Assembly: GCA_964420455.1 (NCBI GenBank)
Contig: CAYQTO010000054.1
Location: 1 to 20,736, forward strand
From: CAYQTO01 sp964420455
GTDB lineage: Bacteria > Sumerlaeota > Sumerlaeia > SLMS01
DNA length: 20,736 nt
Direction: 5' to 3'
This document shows, in pieces, positions 1 to 6,848 of the stretch (its first letter is position 1; each line of letters opens with the position of its first letter). The notes beneath the pieces are model-generated. The model did no database searches. It saw only the letters and a program-made list of their open reading frames with translations, and was not told the origin of the DNA. The position numbers were made by a program, and so were the translations under genes.

Positions 1-10
1 GTCCGATTCC

Positions 11-29
11 GGGCGAAAAAAAAGCGCCC
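11..29. repeat. Small inverted repeat with A/T-run loop downstream of the permease gene
   Basis: The bases GGGCG (11-15) and CGCCC (25-29) are complementary and flank a run of eight A plus one G. On the minus strand this lies about 17 bases beyond the stop codon of the last permease gene, so it could mark the end of the sugar-importer transcript. However, the T-run is in the loop rather than after the stem, which is not the form of an intrinsic terminator. I report only the structure. The window edge prevents seeing what follows. Confidence 0.3.
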
Positions 30-45
30 ACAGTTCAGTTCTCCA

Positions 46-948
46 TCACTCCTTCGATCCCGTCAGTGCGATCCCATCCAGAAAAAGCTTCTGGGTGAAG
101 AAAAACAGCACCATGATGGGAATGATCATTACCGTCGTTGCGGCCATCAGCAGATTGACCTCCACACCGCCAAGGCGCGACTGAAACGCCTGCAATCCTA
201 GGGCGAGTGTGAACTGCGATTCACTGGTCAGATACAGCAGGGGCCCCATGAAATCGTTCCAGTGATACATGAACGTGAACAGGGCCACCACCAGAAGCGC
301 AGAACGCGACAAGGGAACGACGATCTGTACGAACAGGCGGATCTCGCTGCATCCGTCCACACGCGCCGCCTCTACCAGCGACTGCGGAACGCCACGTAGG
401 AACTGATGCAGCAGGAAGATGTTGTAGGCGATTCCGAAGAAACCGATGAGCCACAGAGGCGCCGTGGTGCCGATCAGACCAAGCTCCTTGAAGATCACGT
501 ATTGTGGCACCATCAGGACGGGAAATGGCACCATCATCGTGGCCAGTGTGACGACCATCAGGATCTTCGTGCCCGCCCAGCGATATTGGGCGATACCCCA
601 GGCAACCAGAGCCGAAGCCGCCGTTGTTCCCGCGACATTCAAGGCGCATATGACAAGTGTATTCCAAAGATACTTGAGGAACCCCATCTGCCCAAGGGCG
701 ACTTCATAATTGCGAAATTGGAGCACTTTCGGCAATAGAGTTGGCGGATAGGCGGTCGCCTCGGCCATCGTCTTGAGCGAAGCCGACACAAGCCACAGCA
801 AGGGAAGAAGGAAGAGGATGGAAAGGGCCAACACGCTAACCTGACTTGTCCAATCCAAGCGCCCCGATGGCAGCCAGGAGGAGGCTCTTGCGGTGTCTAG
901 ACCACGCGTGGGTTGATGGGCGGCAGCTTTAATTTCCATAGTGCACAT
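46..948 (-). CDS. Carbohydrate ABC transporter permease, MalG-like (CUT1 family)
   Basis: Inner-membrane subunit of a binding-protein-dependent sugar importer. The 300-residue protein has a hydrophilic N-terminus and a first membrane segment near residues 36-56. Several more hydrophobic segments follow, with the cytoplasmic EAA loop near residues 193-212 (EAARVDG, then a conserved proline), the site that docks the ATPase in this family. Length and layout match MalG-type permeases. The start could also be the ATG three codons downstream (939). The first bases overlap the 3' end of the preceding permease gene, as expected for translational coupling in one operon. Substrate cannot be read from the permease, but the neighbouring GH1 glucosidase points to a beta-glucoside. 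No ATPase gene is visible next to it. Confidence 0.92.
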   Translation of the reverse strand: MCTMEIKAAAHQPTRGLDTARASSWLPSGRLDWTSQVSVLALSILFLLPLLWLVSASLKTMAEATAYPPTLLPKVLQFRNYEVALGQMGFLKYLWNTLVICALNVAGTTAASALVAWGIAQYRWAGTKILMVVTLATMMVPFPVLMVPQYVIFKELGLIGTTAPLWLIGFFGIAYNIFLLHQFLRGVPQSLVEAARVDGCSEIRLFVQIVVPLSRSALLVVALFTFMYHWNDFMGPLLYLTSESQFTLALGLQAFQSRLGGVEVNLLMAATTVMIIPIMVLFFFTQKLFLDGIALTGSKE

Positions 949-1807
949 GCCTCGCCATCAACCGATGGGCTGCCAATGTCAGACCCACAATGATACCAAA
1001 CATGACCCACGCCATTGCGCTGGCATAACCCATTCGAAGGTAAATGAAGGCCTGGTTGAAGATATACATGCTGAAGAAGAGGGAGGAGCGTGCCGGGTCT
1101 CCGTTTGGCCCCAGCATCACATAGGGGAGCGCGAAGATCTGAAGCACCCCGATCAAGCCCATCACCACGTTGAAGTAGATCACGGGGCTGATCGATGGAA
1201 GTGTTACTGCCCAAAGCTGTTGCCATCGATTCGCCCCATCAAGCATCGCCGCTTCGTATAGCGATTTCGAAACCGCCTCCAACCCGGCCAGATAGATGAT
1301 CACCGCATGGCCCACTCCCCACAATCCCACCAGTGCCAGCGCGGGCTTTGTCCACCGGGGATCACCCAGCCAGTTGGGCCCCTCAATTCCAACAGCATTC
1401 AGCACACCTTCGAGTAAACCATACTCGGGATTGAGAAGGTATTGCCAAAGCATTCCGAGAGCAACCAGCGGCACCAGACTCGGTACAAAGAAGATCACCC
1501 GGAAAATACCTTTTCCGAATATCCGTGCATTGAGCAATAGTGCGAGGGCCAGAGAGGTCACGGTCCCCAACGGTAGCGCAATTGCCGCGAAGATCACTGT
1601 ATTGCGCAAGGAAACCCAGAAGAACGAATCCTTCATAAGATCCGTGTAATTGCCCAGTCCGATGAATACAGGGCTTGCCAGCACAGAATAGTCACACAGA
1701 CTGAAGTAGAGAGACATCACGGCTGGTATCAGGGTGAATCCCGTCAGTCCCACAAGCCAGGGGGCGCAGAAAATCAATGACCAGAGTCGCTTCTTCCGTT
1801 CACTCAT
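929..1807 (-). CDS. Carbohydrate ABC transporter permease, MalF-like (CUT1 family)
   Basis: Second membrane subunit of the sugar importer, 292 residues from the chosen start. That start is the ATG at 1807, which overlaps the TGA stop of the binding-protein gene as ATGA. The open frame continues 45 codons further upstream, but that extension is arginine/proline-rich, lies wholly inside the binding-protein gene and precedes a typical permease N-terminus (MSERKKRLWS), so I reject it. Hydrophobic segments start at about residue 8 and recur through the protein. The EAA loop is near residues 185-204 (EAAMLDGANRW, then LP). The gene ends inside the start region of the downstream MalG-like gene. Together the two permeases should form the heterodimeric channel. 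Confidence 0.92.
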   Translation of the reverse strand: MSERKKRLWSLIFCAPWLVGLTGFTLIPAVMSLYFSLCDYSVLASPVFIGLGNYTDLMKDSFFWVSLRNTVIFAAIALPLGTVTSLALALLLNARIFGKGIFRVIFFVPSLVPLVALGMLWQYLLNPEYGLLEGVLNAVGIEGPNWLGDPRWTKPALALVGLWGVGHAVIIYLAGLEAVSKSLYEAAMLDGANRWQQLWAVTLPSISPVIYFNVVMGLIGVLQIFALPYVMLGPNGDPARSSLFFSMYIFNQAFIYLRMGYASAMAWVMFGIIVGLTLAAHRLMARHVHYGN

Positions 1808-3165
1808 TGCGCGGCCCACTCTTTCTGGCGGACTTCGGCCACGCGGTCCCAACGCAGATTCGCCGCATCCAAGAGCGGTTGAACCCGGTCCTTTACTCCC
1901 CTTAGCAGATCTTCCGGGTCCACGGCGCCGGGATTCGTCCACACCATTTGGTAAGCATAGGTCAGCTCATCGGAGTACTGGGACCAGATCGGTGTCTGCG
2001 GGGCGAACCGGGCATTATCCGACTCCGCCAACTGACGGAAAAGCTCGATGTGGGGATTGGTGTGCTCCGTGTAGAAGGACTCGGACACCTCCGCGAGTGG
2101 GGAGAACTTTCGTTGGGCCAGACAAAGTTGCTCCAGATTTTCCTGCCGCTGAACGAAGCGGATAAATTCCCAGGCTTCATCGGGATGATGCGCGCCGACT
2201 GGGATCACCAGGAGATCGGTTTCAATGATTGTCACCGGGTGGCCATTTGTTTCAAAAGCTGCGGGGAACGGAGCAGCCGACCATTCCACGTCAGGTCCAT
2301 ACTCCTTAATGAAGTTCGCCATCCACACGCCCTGCAGCATCATCCCAACCCGCTCGGACATGAAGGCATTGGAGGCGCTGGCAAACTGATTCGCATGTGC
2401 TGCCTCAAGCTCCCGCAGGGCCCGGTGGTTGTAGTTGGTTGTATAGCTTGCCAGCCAGCGCAACGCAGCCACGGATTCGGGCGAGTCGCATGTCAGCGTT
2501 CGCCCGTCCTCGCTGACAAAGGAATCGCCGAACCAGAATCCCCACATGGGGAGCCACCAGTTCGGCTCTGTTGGAAGAAAGCCCACCCTTTCATAGCGAC
2601 CGTCGTTCATTACTGCCAAACGCTCGGCGAACTCGTCGAGTTCCTGCAACGTGGCCGGTGGCTGCTCCGGATCCAGACCGCTGTCACGAAACATTCCCTG
2701 ATTATAGTGAAGAGCCAAGGTTGCCGGGGTCGTGGGAAGACCCCAGACAAATCCCCGCATTGTTCCACAATTAATTATCGCGGGCAGGTAATCATCCCGT
2801 TCGATTCCCGATTCCCGCATGCGTCCGTCCAGCGGCGTCAAAGTACCCATCTCAACGAACGAGGCGAGCCGATTGGACCAGAAGCCCGCCACATCGGGAG
2901 GGTTGCCACCACTGGTGGCGAAAAGGAGCTTTCTGTCCAGCTCGCTTTGGCTGACGAAATTCACGAACACACGATCCTGGGAATTGTTATAGGCGTCCAC
3001 AATCTCGCGCATCGCTTCCTTCTCGAACCCCGTCCACTTTTCCCAATACTGGATCACCACCGGGCCATCCTCGCGCGGTGCTTCCGCGCCACAGGCCGTC
3101 AGAAGGGCAGCCGGCAACAGAAGCCAAAGCACGATCCTGCGGATGATTGTCGATGCGTTTCGCAT
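1804..3165 (-). CDS. Extracellular sugar-binding lipoprotein of ABC importer
   Basis: Periplasmic, membrane-anchored substrate-binding protein of 453 residues. The N-terminus has two arginines, a hydrophobic core and a lipobox LTAC with the modified cysteine at residue 25. The mature part has the look of family-1 solute-binding proteins (MalE/UgpB type), with an early EAMREIVDAYNNSQ helix and many aromatic residues suited to stacking on sugars. The gene starts 15 bases after the glucosidase stop, and its stop overlaps the MalF-like start, so it is the second gene of a four-gene operon. Its base composition is clearly less GC-rich than genes further right. The ligand is probably the beta-glucoside cleaved by the neighbouring GH1 enzyme, which is inference from context. 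Confidence 0.92.
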   Translation of the reverse strand: MRNASTIIRRIVLWLLLPAALLTACGAEAPREDGPVVIQYWEKWTGFEKEAMREIVDAYNNSQDRVFVNFVSQSELDRKLLFATSGGNPPDVAGFWSNRLASFVEMGTLTPLDGRMRESGIERDDYLPAIINCGTMRGFVWGLPTTPATLALHYNQGMFRDSGLDPEQPPATLQELDEFAERLAVMNDGRYERVGFLPTEPNWWLPMWGFWFGDSFVSEDGRTLTCDSPESVAALRWLASYTTNYNHRALRELEAAHANQFASASNAFMSERVGMMLQGVWMANFIKEYGPDVEWSAAPFPAAFETNGHPVTIIETDLLVIPVGAHHPDEAWEFIRFVQRQENLEQLCLAQRKFSPLAEVSESFYTEHTNPHIELFRQLAESDNARFAPQTPIWSQYSDELTYAYQMVWTNPGAVDPEDLLRGVKDRVQPLLDAANLRWDRVAEVRQKEWAAQ

Positions 3166-3180
3166 TCCTTCGAATCTCCG

Positions 3181-4554
3181 TCAGACGCGGTTCATCTGGG
3201 CCACGCGGCTGTACCACTGGGCGCTCAGTTTCGGGGTTCGCTTCATCGTCTCGAAATCCACATGCACCATTCCGAATCGCGGCGCATAACCAAACGCCCA
3301 CTCGAAATTATCCAGCAGCGACCACAGGAAGTACCCCCTTATCGGAAGACCCTCCGCCGCCGCGCGCTGCAGCCCCCGCAGGTGTCCCTTCAGGTAGGCG
3401 ATTCGTGCGGTATCGATCACCTCGCCATCACCATTTACCATGTCGGGATAGGCACAGCCACTCTCCGTGATATGGATCGCCTTGGGCGCATACATCTCGT
3501 TGGTGAACCGCGCCGCCCAATACAAGGCCTCCGGCGTGATTGCCCAACCCATCTGAGTGCGAGCAAAGCACGGCTCCGGATCGTGAATCCGACCCATATG
3601 ATCCACAAGTTCCCAGGAGCTGTAGGCATTCAATCCGATGTAGTCCAGCGGCTGATGAATCGTTTCCATGTCGCCGCTCTCGACCACGGGAGCGTTGTGG
3701 CCGAGCGACTCCATGATGTCCGCCGGGTAGCGTCCAAGGAAGAGCGGATCAAAAATCATCGCATTATGATGGCGATAACGCTCACGGGCGGCTTCGATGG
3801 AAACCTCATCTTCCAGCATCGGCTCCGGCGCCGTCGTCAGTTGGACAAATCCAATCTGCACCGGCCCCGGCGACGCCGCACGAATCGCCTGCGCCGCGAG
3901 ACCATGTGCAAGCAGCAGATGGTGATACACCTGCTTCACCACCTGGGGGCCATCCTTTCGTCCCGGTGCCTGAACACCCACGCCATGGCCGAGATCCGCG
4001 ATGCAGAACGGCTCGTTGAAGGTCGTCCAATGCTGCACGCGATCACCGAGACGCTCCGCCACCACCGCGCTGTAGTCCGCAAAAGCCTGACAGGTTGAGC
4101 GCACCCGCCATCCTCCTTCCCCCTCCAAAACGCTCGGAAGATCCCAGTGGTACAGCGTCGCAAACGGGCGAATCCCCGAATCAAGCAACTCGTCCACAAG
4201 GCGATCATAGAAATCCAAGCCTGCGACATTTGCCGGCCCCCGCCCCTGGGGGAGGATGCGCGGCCACGCGATCGAAAAACGGTAGGCACCAAGACCGAGG
4301 CCCCGCATCAGTGCAACATCCTGCTGCCAGAGTCGGTAGTGGTCACAGGCGCGCGCCCCGGAATCCCCGTTGGCAACGGCGCCGGGGCGTTCACAGAAGT
4401 CGTCCCAGATCGAACGGCCACGGCCCTCGGCAGAAACGGCTCCCTCAATCTGATAGGCGGAAGTGGCGGCTCCCCAAAGGAAGCCTTCCGGGAATCCTCC
4501 AGAGCGGGAAAGTTCGCCCGCGGCTTCGGAAACTGATAACGTTGTCATTTCCAT
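3181..4554 (-). CDS. GH1 family beta-glucosidase
   Basis: Retaining glycoside hydrolase of family 1, 457 residues, the usual length for a bacterial enzyme. Visible family features are the N-terminal substrate-pocket motif FLWGAATSAYQIEGA (25-39), YRFSIAWPRI (91-100), the acid/base motif TFNEP with Glu181, the nucleophile motif ITESG with Glu364, and the C-terminal sugar-binding stretch around WSLLDNFEW. The nucleophile motif is TESG rather than the usual TENG. There is no signal peptide, so the enzyme is cytoplasmic and would cleave disaccharides brought in by the adjacent importer, probably cellobiose-like beta-glucosides. ATGs exist at 4554 and 4548, and no other start codon lies before the conserved domain. 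It is the first gene of the operon and is probably repressed by the divergent LacI-type regulator. Confidence 0.95.
   Translation of the reverse strand: MEMTTLSVSEAAGELSRSGGFPEGFLWGAATSAYQIEGAVSAEGRGRSIWDDFCERPGAVANGDSGARACDHYRLWQQDVALMRGLGLGAYRFSIAWPRILPQGRGPANVAGLDFYDRLVDELLDSGIRPFATLYHWDLPSVLEGEGGWRVRSTCQAFADYSAVVAERLGDRVQHWTTFNEPFCIADLGHGVGVQAPGRKDGPQVVKQVYHHLLLAHGLAAQAIRAASPGPVQIGFVQLTTAPEPMLEDEVSIEAARERYRHHNAMIFDPLFLGRYPADIMESLGHNAPVVESGDMETIHQPLDYIGLNAYSSWELVDHMGRIHDPEPCFARTQMGWAITPEALYWAARFTNEMYAPKAIHITESGCAYPDMVNGDGEVIDTARIAYLKGHLRGLQRAAAEGLPIRGYFLWSLLDNFEWAFGYAPRFGMVHVDFETMKRTPKLSAQWYSRVAQMNRV
4534..4547. promoter_or_regulatory. Candidate LacI-family operator inside the GH1 start region
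   Basis: The 14 bases TGATAACGTTGTCA form an inverted repeat around a central CG, with only one mismatched pair. This matches the general form of LacI/GalR-family operators (central CG, half-site of the type TGNNAACG). It lies within codons 3-7 of the glucosidase gene, next to the divergent LacI-type gene. It includes a TTA leucine codon, unexpected in this GC-rich sequence, which suggests the DNA sequence itself is under selection. A repressor bound here would block transcription just after initiation. Binding is inferred from form and position only. Confidence 0.55.
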
Positions 4555-4883
4555 GCTGAAATCTTACCTTGTCTTCGGAATGCGATCCGGGGCCCCGATG
4601 GGCATCCTGTCGCTGACGCCGCTCAGCCGGGCAGGCACTTTGGCGAACGCACGAACAAAGGAATCCAAGGCGTTGGCATCGTTGTCAATCGTCTTTTTTG
4701 GAGCAGTCCAATTTCCCCCAAGAACCCCCGTCCATGCTGCATCCCGTCCACTTGACATCGAGGGGCACTTTCCCCCCAGATCGGCCCCCCGGTGCGGGTC
4801 GCAAAGAAAAACACCGCCTCCCGAAAAACGGCTTCTCCGGCTACAAACACGGCACTCTCCCCAGCCCCAACGCCACGGCAACG
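4555..4883. other. Divergent intergenic region between GH1 operon and LacI regulator
   Basis: About 330 bases separate the divergent glucosidase operon and regulator gene and should hold both promoters. I see no convincing sigma-70 pair on either strand. On the minus strand a TAAGAT hexamer lies close before the glucosidase start, but without a good -35 box. A short inverted repeat TTGGA-GCAG-TCCAA lies at 4698-4711. Part of the region is open in frame with the regulator (a TTG codon at 4698), but this segment has no domain-like sequence and I treat it as non-coding. Confidence 0.5.
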
Positions 4884-5981
4884 ATGACGACGATGCCAGC
4901 CGATTCCTCCAGTCAAACCCACCCCCCCCCGGAGCCAAGCGCCCGGGAAGTGGCCGAACTGGCGGGGGTCTCCCTTTCCACTGTCTCGCGAGTTTTCCGG
5001 AACTCCCCCCTCGTTAACCCGGAAACCCATCGAAAGGTCCGCGAGGCCGCCGAGCAGGTTGGTTACCGCCCCAGCAACTTTGCCCGGTCTCTCCGCACCG
5101 GCGTCGGCTCCACCGTCGGTTTTCTCCTGCGCCGCCCCACGGGACTCCTCGGCGAGTTCCACGCAAAGGCCTTTGGCGCCATCCAGGAGCGCATCGCGCG
5201 CCTTGAGTTGCAACCACTCGTCACCGCTGTTCCCGAAAACACCGGATTGTTAGACTACTCCCGCCAGATGCTGGCGCAGGAGGCGCTGTGTGCCCTGATC
5301 GTTCAGGGCGACAACCTCACCGCGGAGCAAATCGCCGGGTTCGCCGGCTTTCCCCGACCCACGGTGATTCTCAACTATTCCGAAGCCATTCCCGAAAATC
5401 CACGCCTGGCCGCCGCGGGATTCGACAATGCCAGCGGGATCGAGCAGGCCGTTCGCCATCTTGTGGCACTGGGGCATGAGCGCATCGCCTTTATCAGCGG
5501 AAATTCGGAGACAAACGATTCTCGCCTTCGGGAGGAAGGCTTCCGCGCGGCCCTCCAGAAAGTGGCGCTCACTCTCCACCCCCACCATCTCCGCCCCGGC
5601 GATTTCGGCCATCTCCACGGAGGCTTCCAGAGCGGTGCCGCCCAGATGGAATTCCTCCTTTCCCTGCGCCCCCGCCCAACGGCCGTGCTCGCCGCCTCAG
5701 ACGAGATCGCTGTGGGAGCCATGGAAACGATCTGGCGCTGCGGTCTGCGCGTTCCCGAGGACCTAAGCATCGTCGGCTATGACAACCATTCGTGGAGCCC
5801 CTACGTTCGCCCGCCCCTTACCACCATCAACCACGACGGCTGGCAACTGGGCGAAGCCGTCGCCGAACTTCTGGCGACCATGCTCAAGGGGATACAGCCC
5901 GCCAACCGCCTCGTCCTGCTCCCCTCGCAACTTGTGGTAAGGGAATCCTCGGGGCTTCCCCGGCCCAGAAACCTGAACTGA
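4884..5981 (+). CDS. LacI family transcriptional regulator
   Basis: DNA-binding sugar-responsive regulator, 365 residues from the chosen ATG (another ATG lies three codons later). After a short proline/serine-rich lead, the LacI-type helix-turn-helix is clear (SAREVAELAGVSLSTVSRVF), followed by the hinge region and a periplasmic-binding-protein-like effector domain. Near the C-terminus the stretch PEDLSIVGYDNHSW is typical of the family. No good Shine-Dalgarno sequence precedes the start, so the exact start is uncertain. It is divergent from the glucosidase/importer operon, and a LacI-type palindrome lies at the start of that operon, so it most likely represses the operon and responds to an imported glucoside or its product. 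Confidence 0.93.
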   Translation: MTTMPADSSSQTHPPPEPSAREVAELAGVSLSTVSRVFRNSPLVNPETHRKVREAAEQVGYRPSNFARSLRTGVGSTVGFLLRRPTGLLGEFHAKAFGAIQERIARLELQPLVTAVPENTGLLDYSRQMLAQEALCALIVQGDNLTAEQIAGFAGFPRPTVILNYSEAIPENPRLAAAGFDNASGIEQAVRHLVALGHERIAFISGNSETNDSRLREEGFRAALQKVALTLHPHHLRPGDFGHLHGGFQSGAAQMEFLLSLRPRPTAVLAASDEIAVGAMETIWRCGLRVPEDLSIVGYDNHSWSPYVRPPLTTINHDGWQLGEAVAELLATMLKGIQPANRLVLLPSQLVVRESSGLPRPRNLN

Positions 5982-6265
5982 CGGAAGCGCGGGCGACGGA
6001 CTGGCATCGCGCCACCATGTCAAGCTCCCACCCACCAGCACCCGCCGATGCAAACTCCTCGCCCCGGCCGGAAGCCCTTCCCGCAAGCCAAGCGATATCA
6101 GCCATCCACATCTTCCCGACTTTCAACGCCGAAGTCCGGAAGATTCTGAGAAAAAGAGAGAAGACGGGGAGATTCGTGGGGTAACTGCGCTGCGGGACTC
6201 GGGGCGCGTCCGGAAGTTTTTCACACCGGGCCTCACCCCCACATCGCGCAAACCCGCGTGGTGAC
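5982..6265. other. Non-coding stretch between LacI-type gene and tmRNA terminator
   Basis: No convincing gene is seen on either strand. The open frames that cross it are arginine/proline/serine-rich, lack any family motif and run into the tmRNA or the regulator gene. Its only clear structure is the stem-loop at 6109-6143. Confidence 0.6.
6109..6143. repeat. Strong stem-loop downstream of the LacI-type gene
   Basis: ATCTTCC (6109-6115) pairs with GGAAGAT (6137-6143), and GACTT (6117-6121) pairs with AAGTC (6131-6135), with one C-C mismatch between the two blocks and a nine-base loop. It lies about 130 bases after the regulator stop. No T-run follows on either strand, so it is not a standard intrinsic terminator. 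It could be a processing or 3'-end-protecting hairpin for the regulator transcript. Confidence 0.4.
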
Positions 6266-6267
6266 TG

Positions 6268-6306
6268 GGGAAAAAGGAAAATCCCCCGGTGAAATTTCGC
6301 CGGGGG
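6268..6306 (-). terminator. Intrinsic terminator of the tmRNA gene
   Basis: On the minus strand a GC-rich hairpin (CCCCCGG paired with CCGGGGG, 6283-6306, ten-base loop) is followed immediately by ATTTTCCTTTTT. It begins 38 bases after the mature tmRNA 3' end, in the right orientation. Form and position fit a Rho-independent terminator of ssrA. Confidence 0.75.
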
Positions 6307-6344
6307 TGGGGGTTCTGCTGATGGAGGGTTACCTGGAAGGGTGG

Positions 6345-6706
6345 TGGTGGAGCCGGCGGGAATCGAACCCGCGTCCGAAGAGGTCACAGCGATGGCGTCT
6401 ACAGGCTTAGCGACCAGTTGAGATCTCGCGCGCGGGGCAGGGAGGTCACAGGCCCAACCCCCCGCGCCAGCCGGGATTTGATGTCGCGTCGGGCGCCCCC
6501 GGCGGAGCTCCCTCGGCCAAGCCCGTTAGTCGGCGTTCATCCCCAGGTCACGGGCCGAGCCCGGGGCGAACGTCGCGGCATTAAGCCGCGAGGGCCAAGT
6601 CGTTGTTGGCAGGTATGACAAGTGCCACGGCAGATTTACGAGATGACGCGACATGCTCGGCCTGCAGCCAGCGCCCAAACGCTCCCCGTCGAAACCGATC
6701 GGCCCC
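6345..6706 (-). ncRNA. ssrA: Transfer-messenger RNA (tmRNA), one-piece
   Basis: This RNA rescues stalled ribosomes, acting first as alanyl-tRNA and then as an mRNA for a degradation tag. The 5' end reads GGGGCCGATCGGTTTCGACG, the conserved tmRNA opening. The 3' end has a T-arm (GCGGG, TTCGATT, CCCGC) and an acceptor strand CGGCTCC-A-CCA that pairs with the 5' GGGGCCG, including one G-U pair. The CCA is encoded. The length of 362 nt is usual for a one-piece tmRNA. The tag reading frame is at 6581-6610. A terminator lies 38 bases downstream. It is transcribed divergently from the downstream peptidase gene. Confidence 0.95.
6581..6610 (-). other. tmRNA proteolysis-tag reading frame
   Basis: The resume codon is GCC (6608-6610), and the frame reads ANNDLALAA followed by TAA. 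The ending LALAA is the usual protease-recognition end for ClpXP-type degradation. An A lies four bases before the resume codon, as in other tmRNAs. The stop codon sits in a GCGGC-TTAAT-GCCGC hairpin, also typical. Nine residues is one shorter than the E. coli tag. Confidence 0.9.
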
Positions 6707-6848
6707 ACTTCAGGATGCCAACGCGACGAGTTGACTGGGCAACCCGACCTGCAATCAACAAGGGACGCAAATCCGGCGCCACGCGTCAAGCCTTCCCTCG
6801 CCACCAACTTCCGTTGCCGCCTGCCATCGGCCGTCGGGAACATCCCCC

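Noticed and set aside
1948..4098. 716-codon open frame on the plus strand
   Set aside because: It lies antisense to the binding-protein and GH1 genes, has no recognisable motifs and is rich in His/Arg as expected from the reverse of GC-rich codons.
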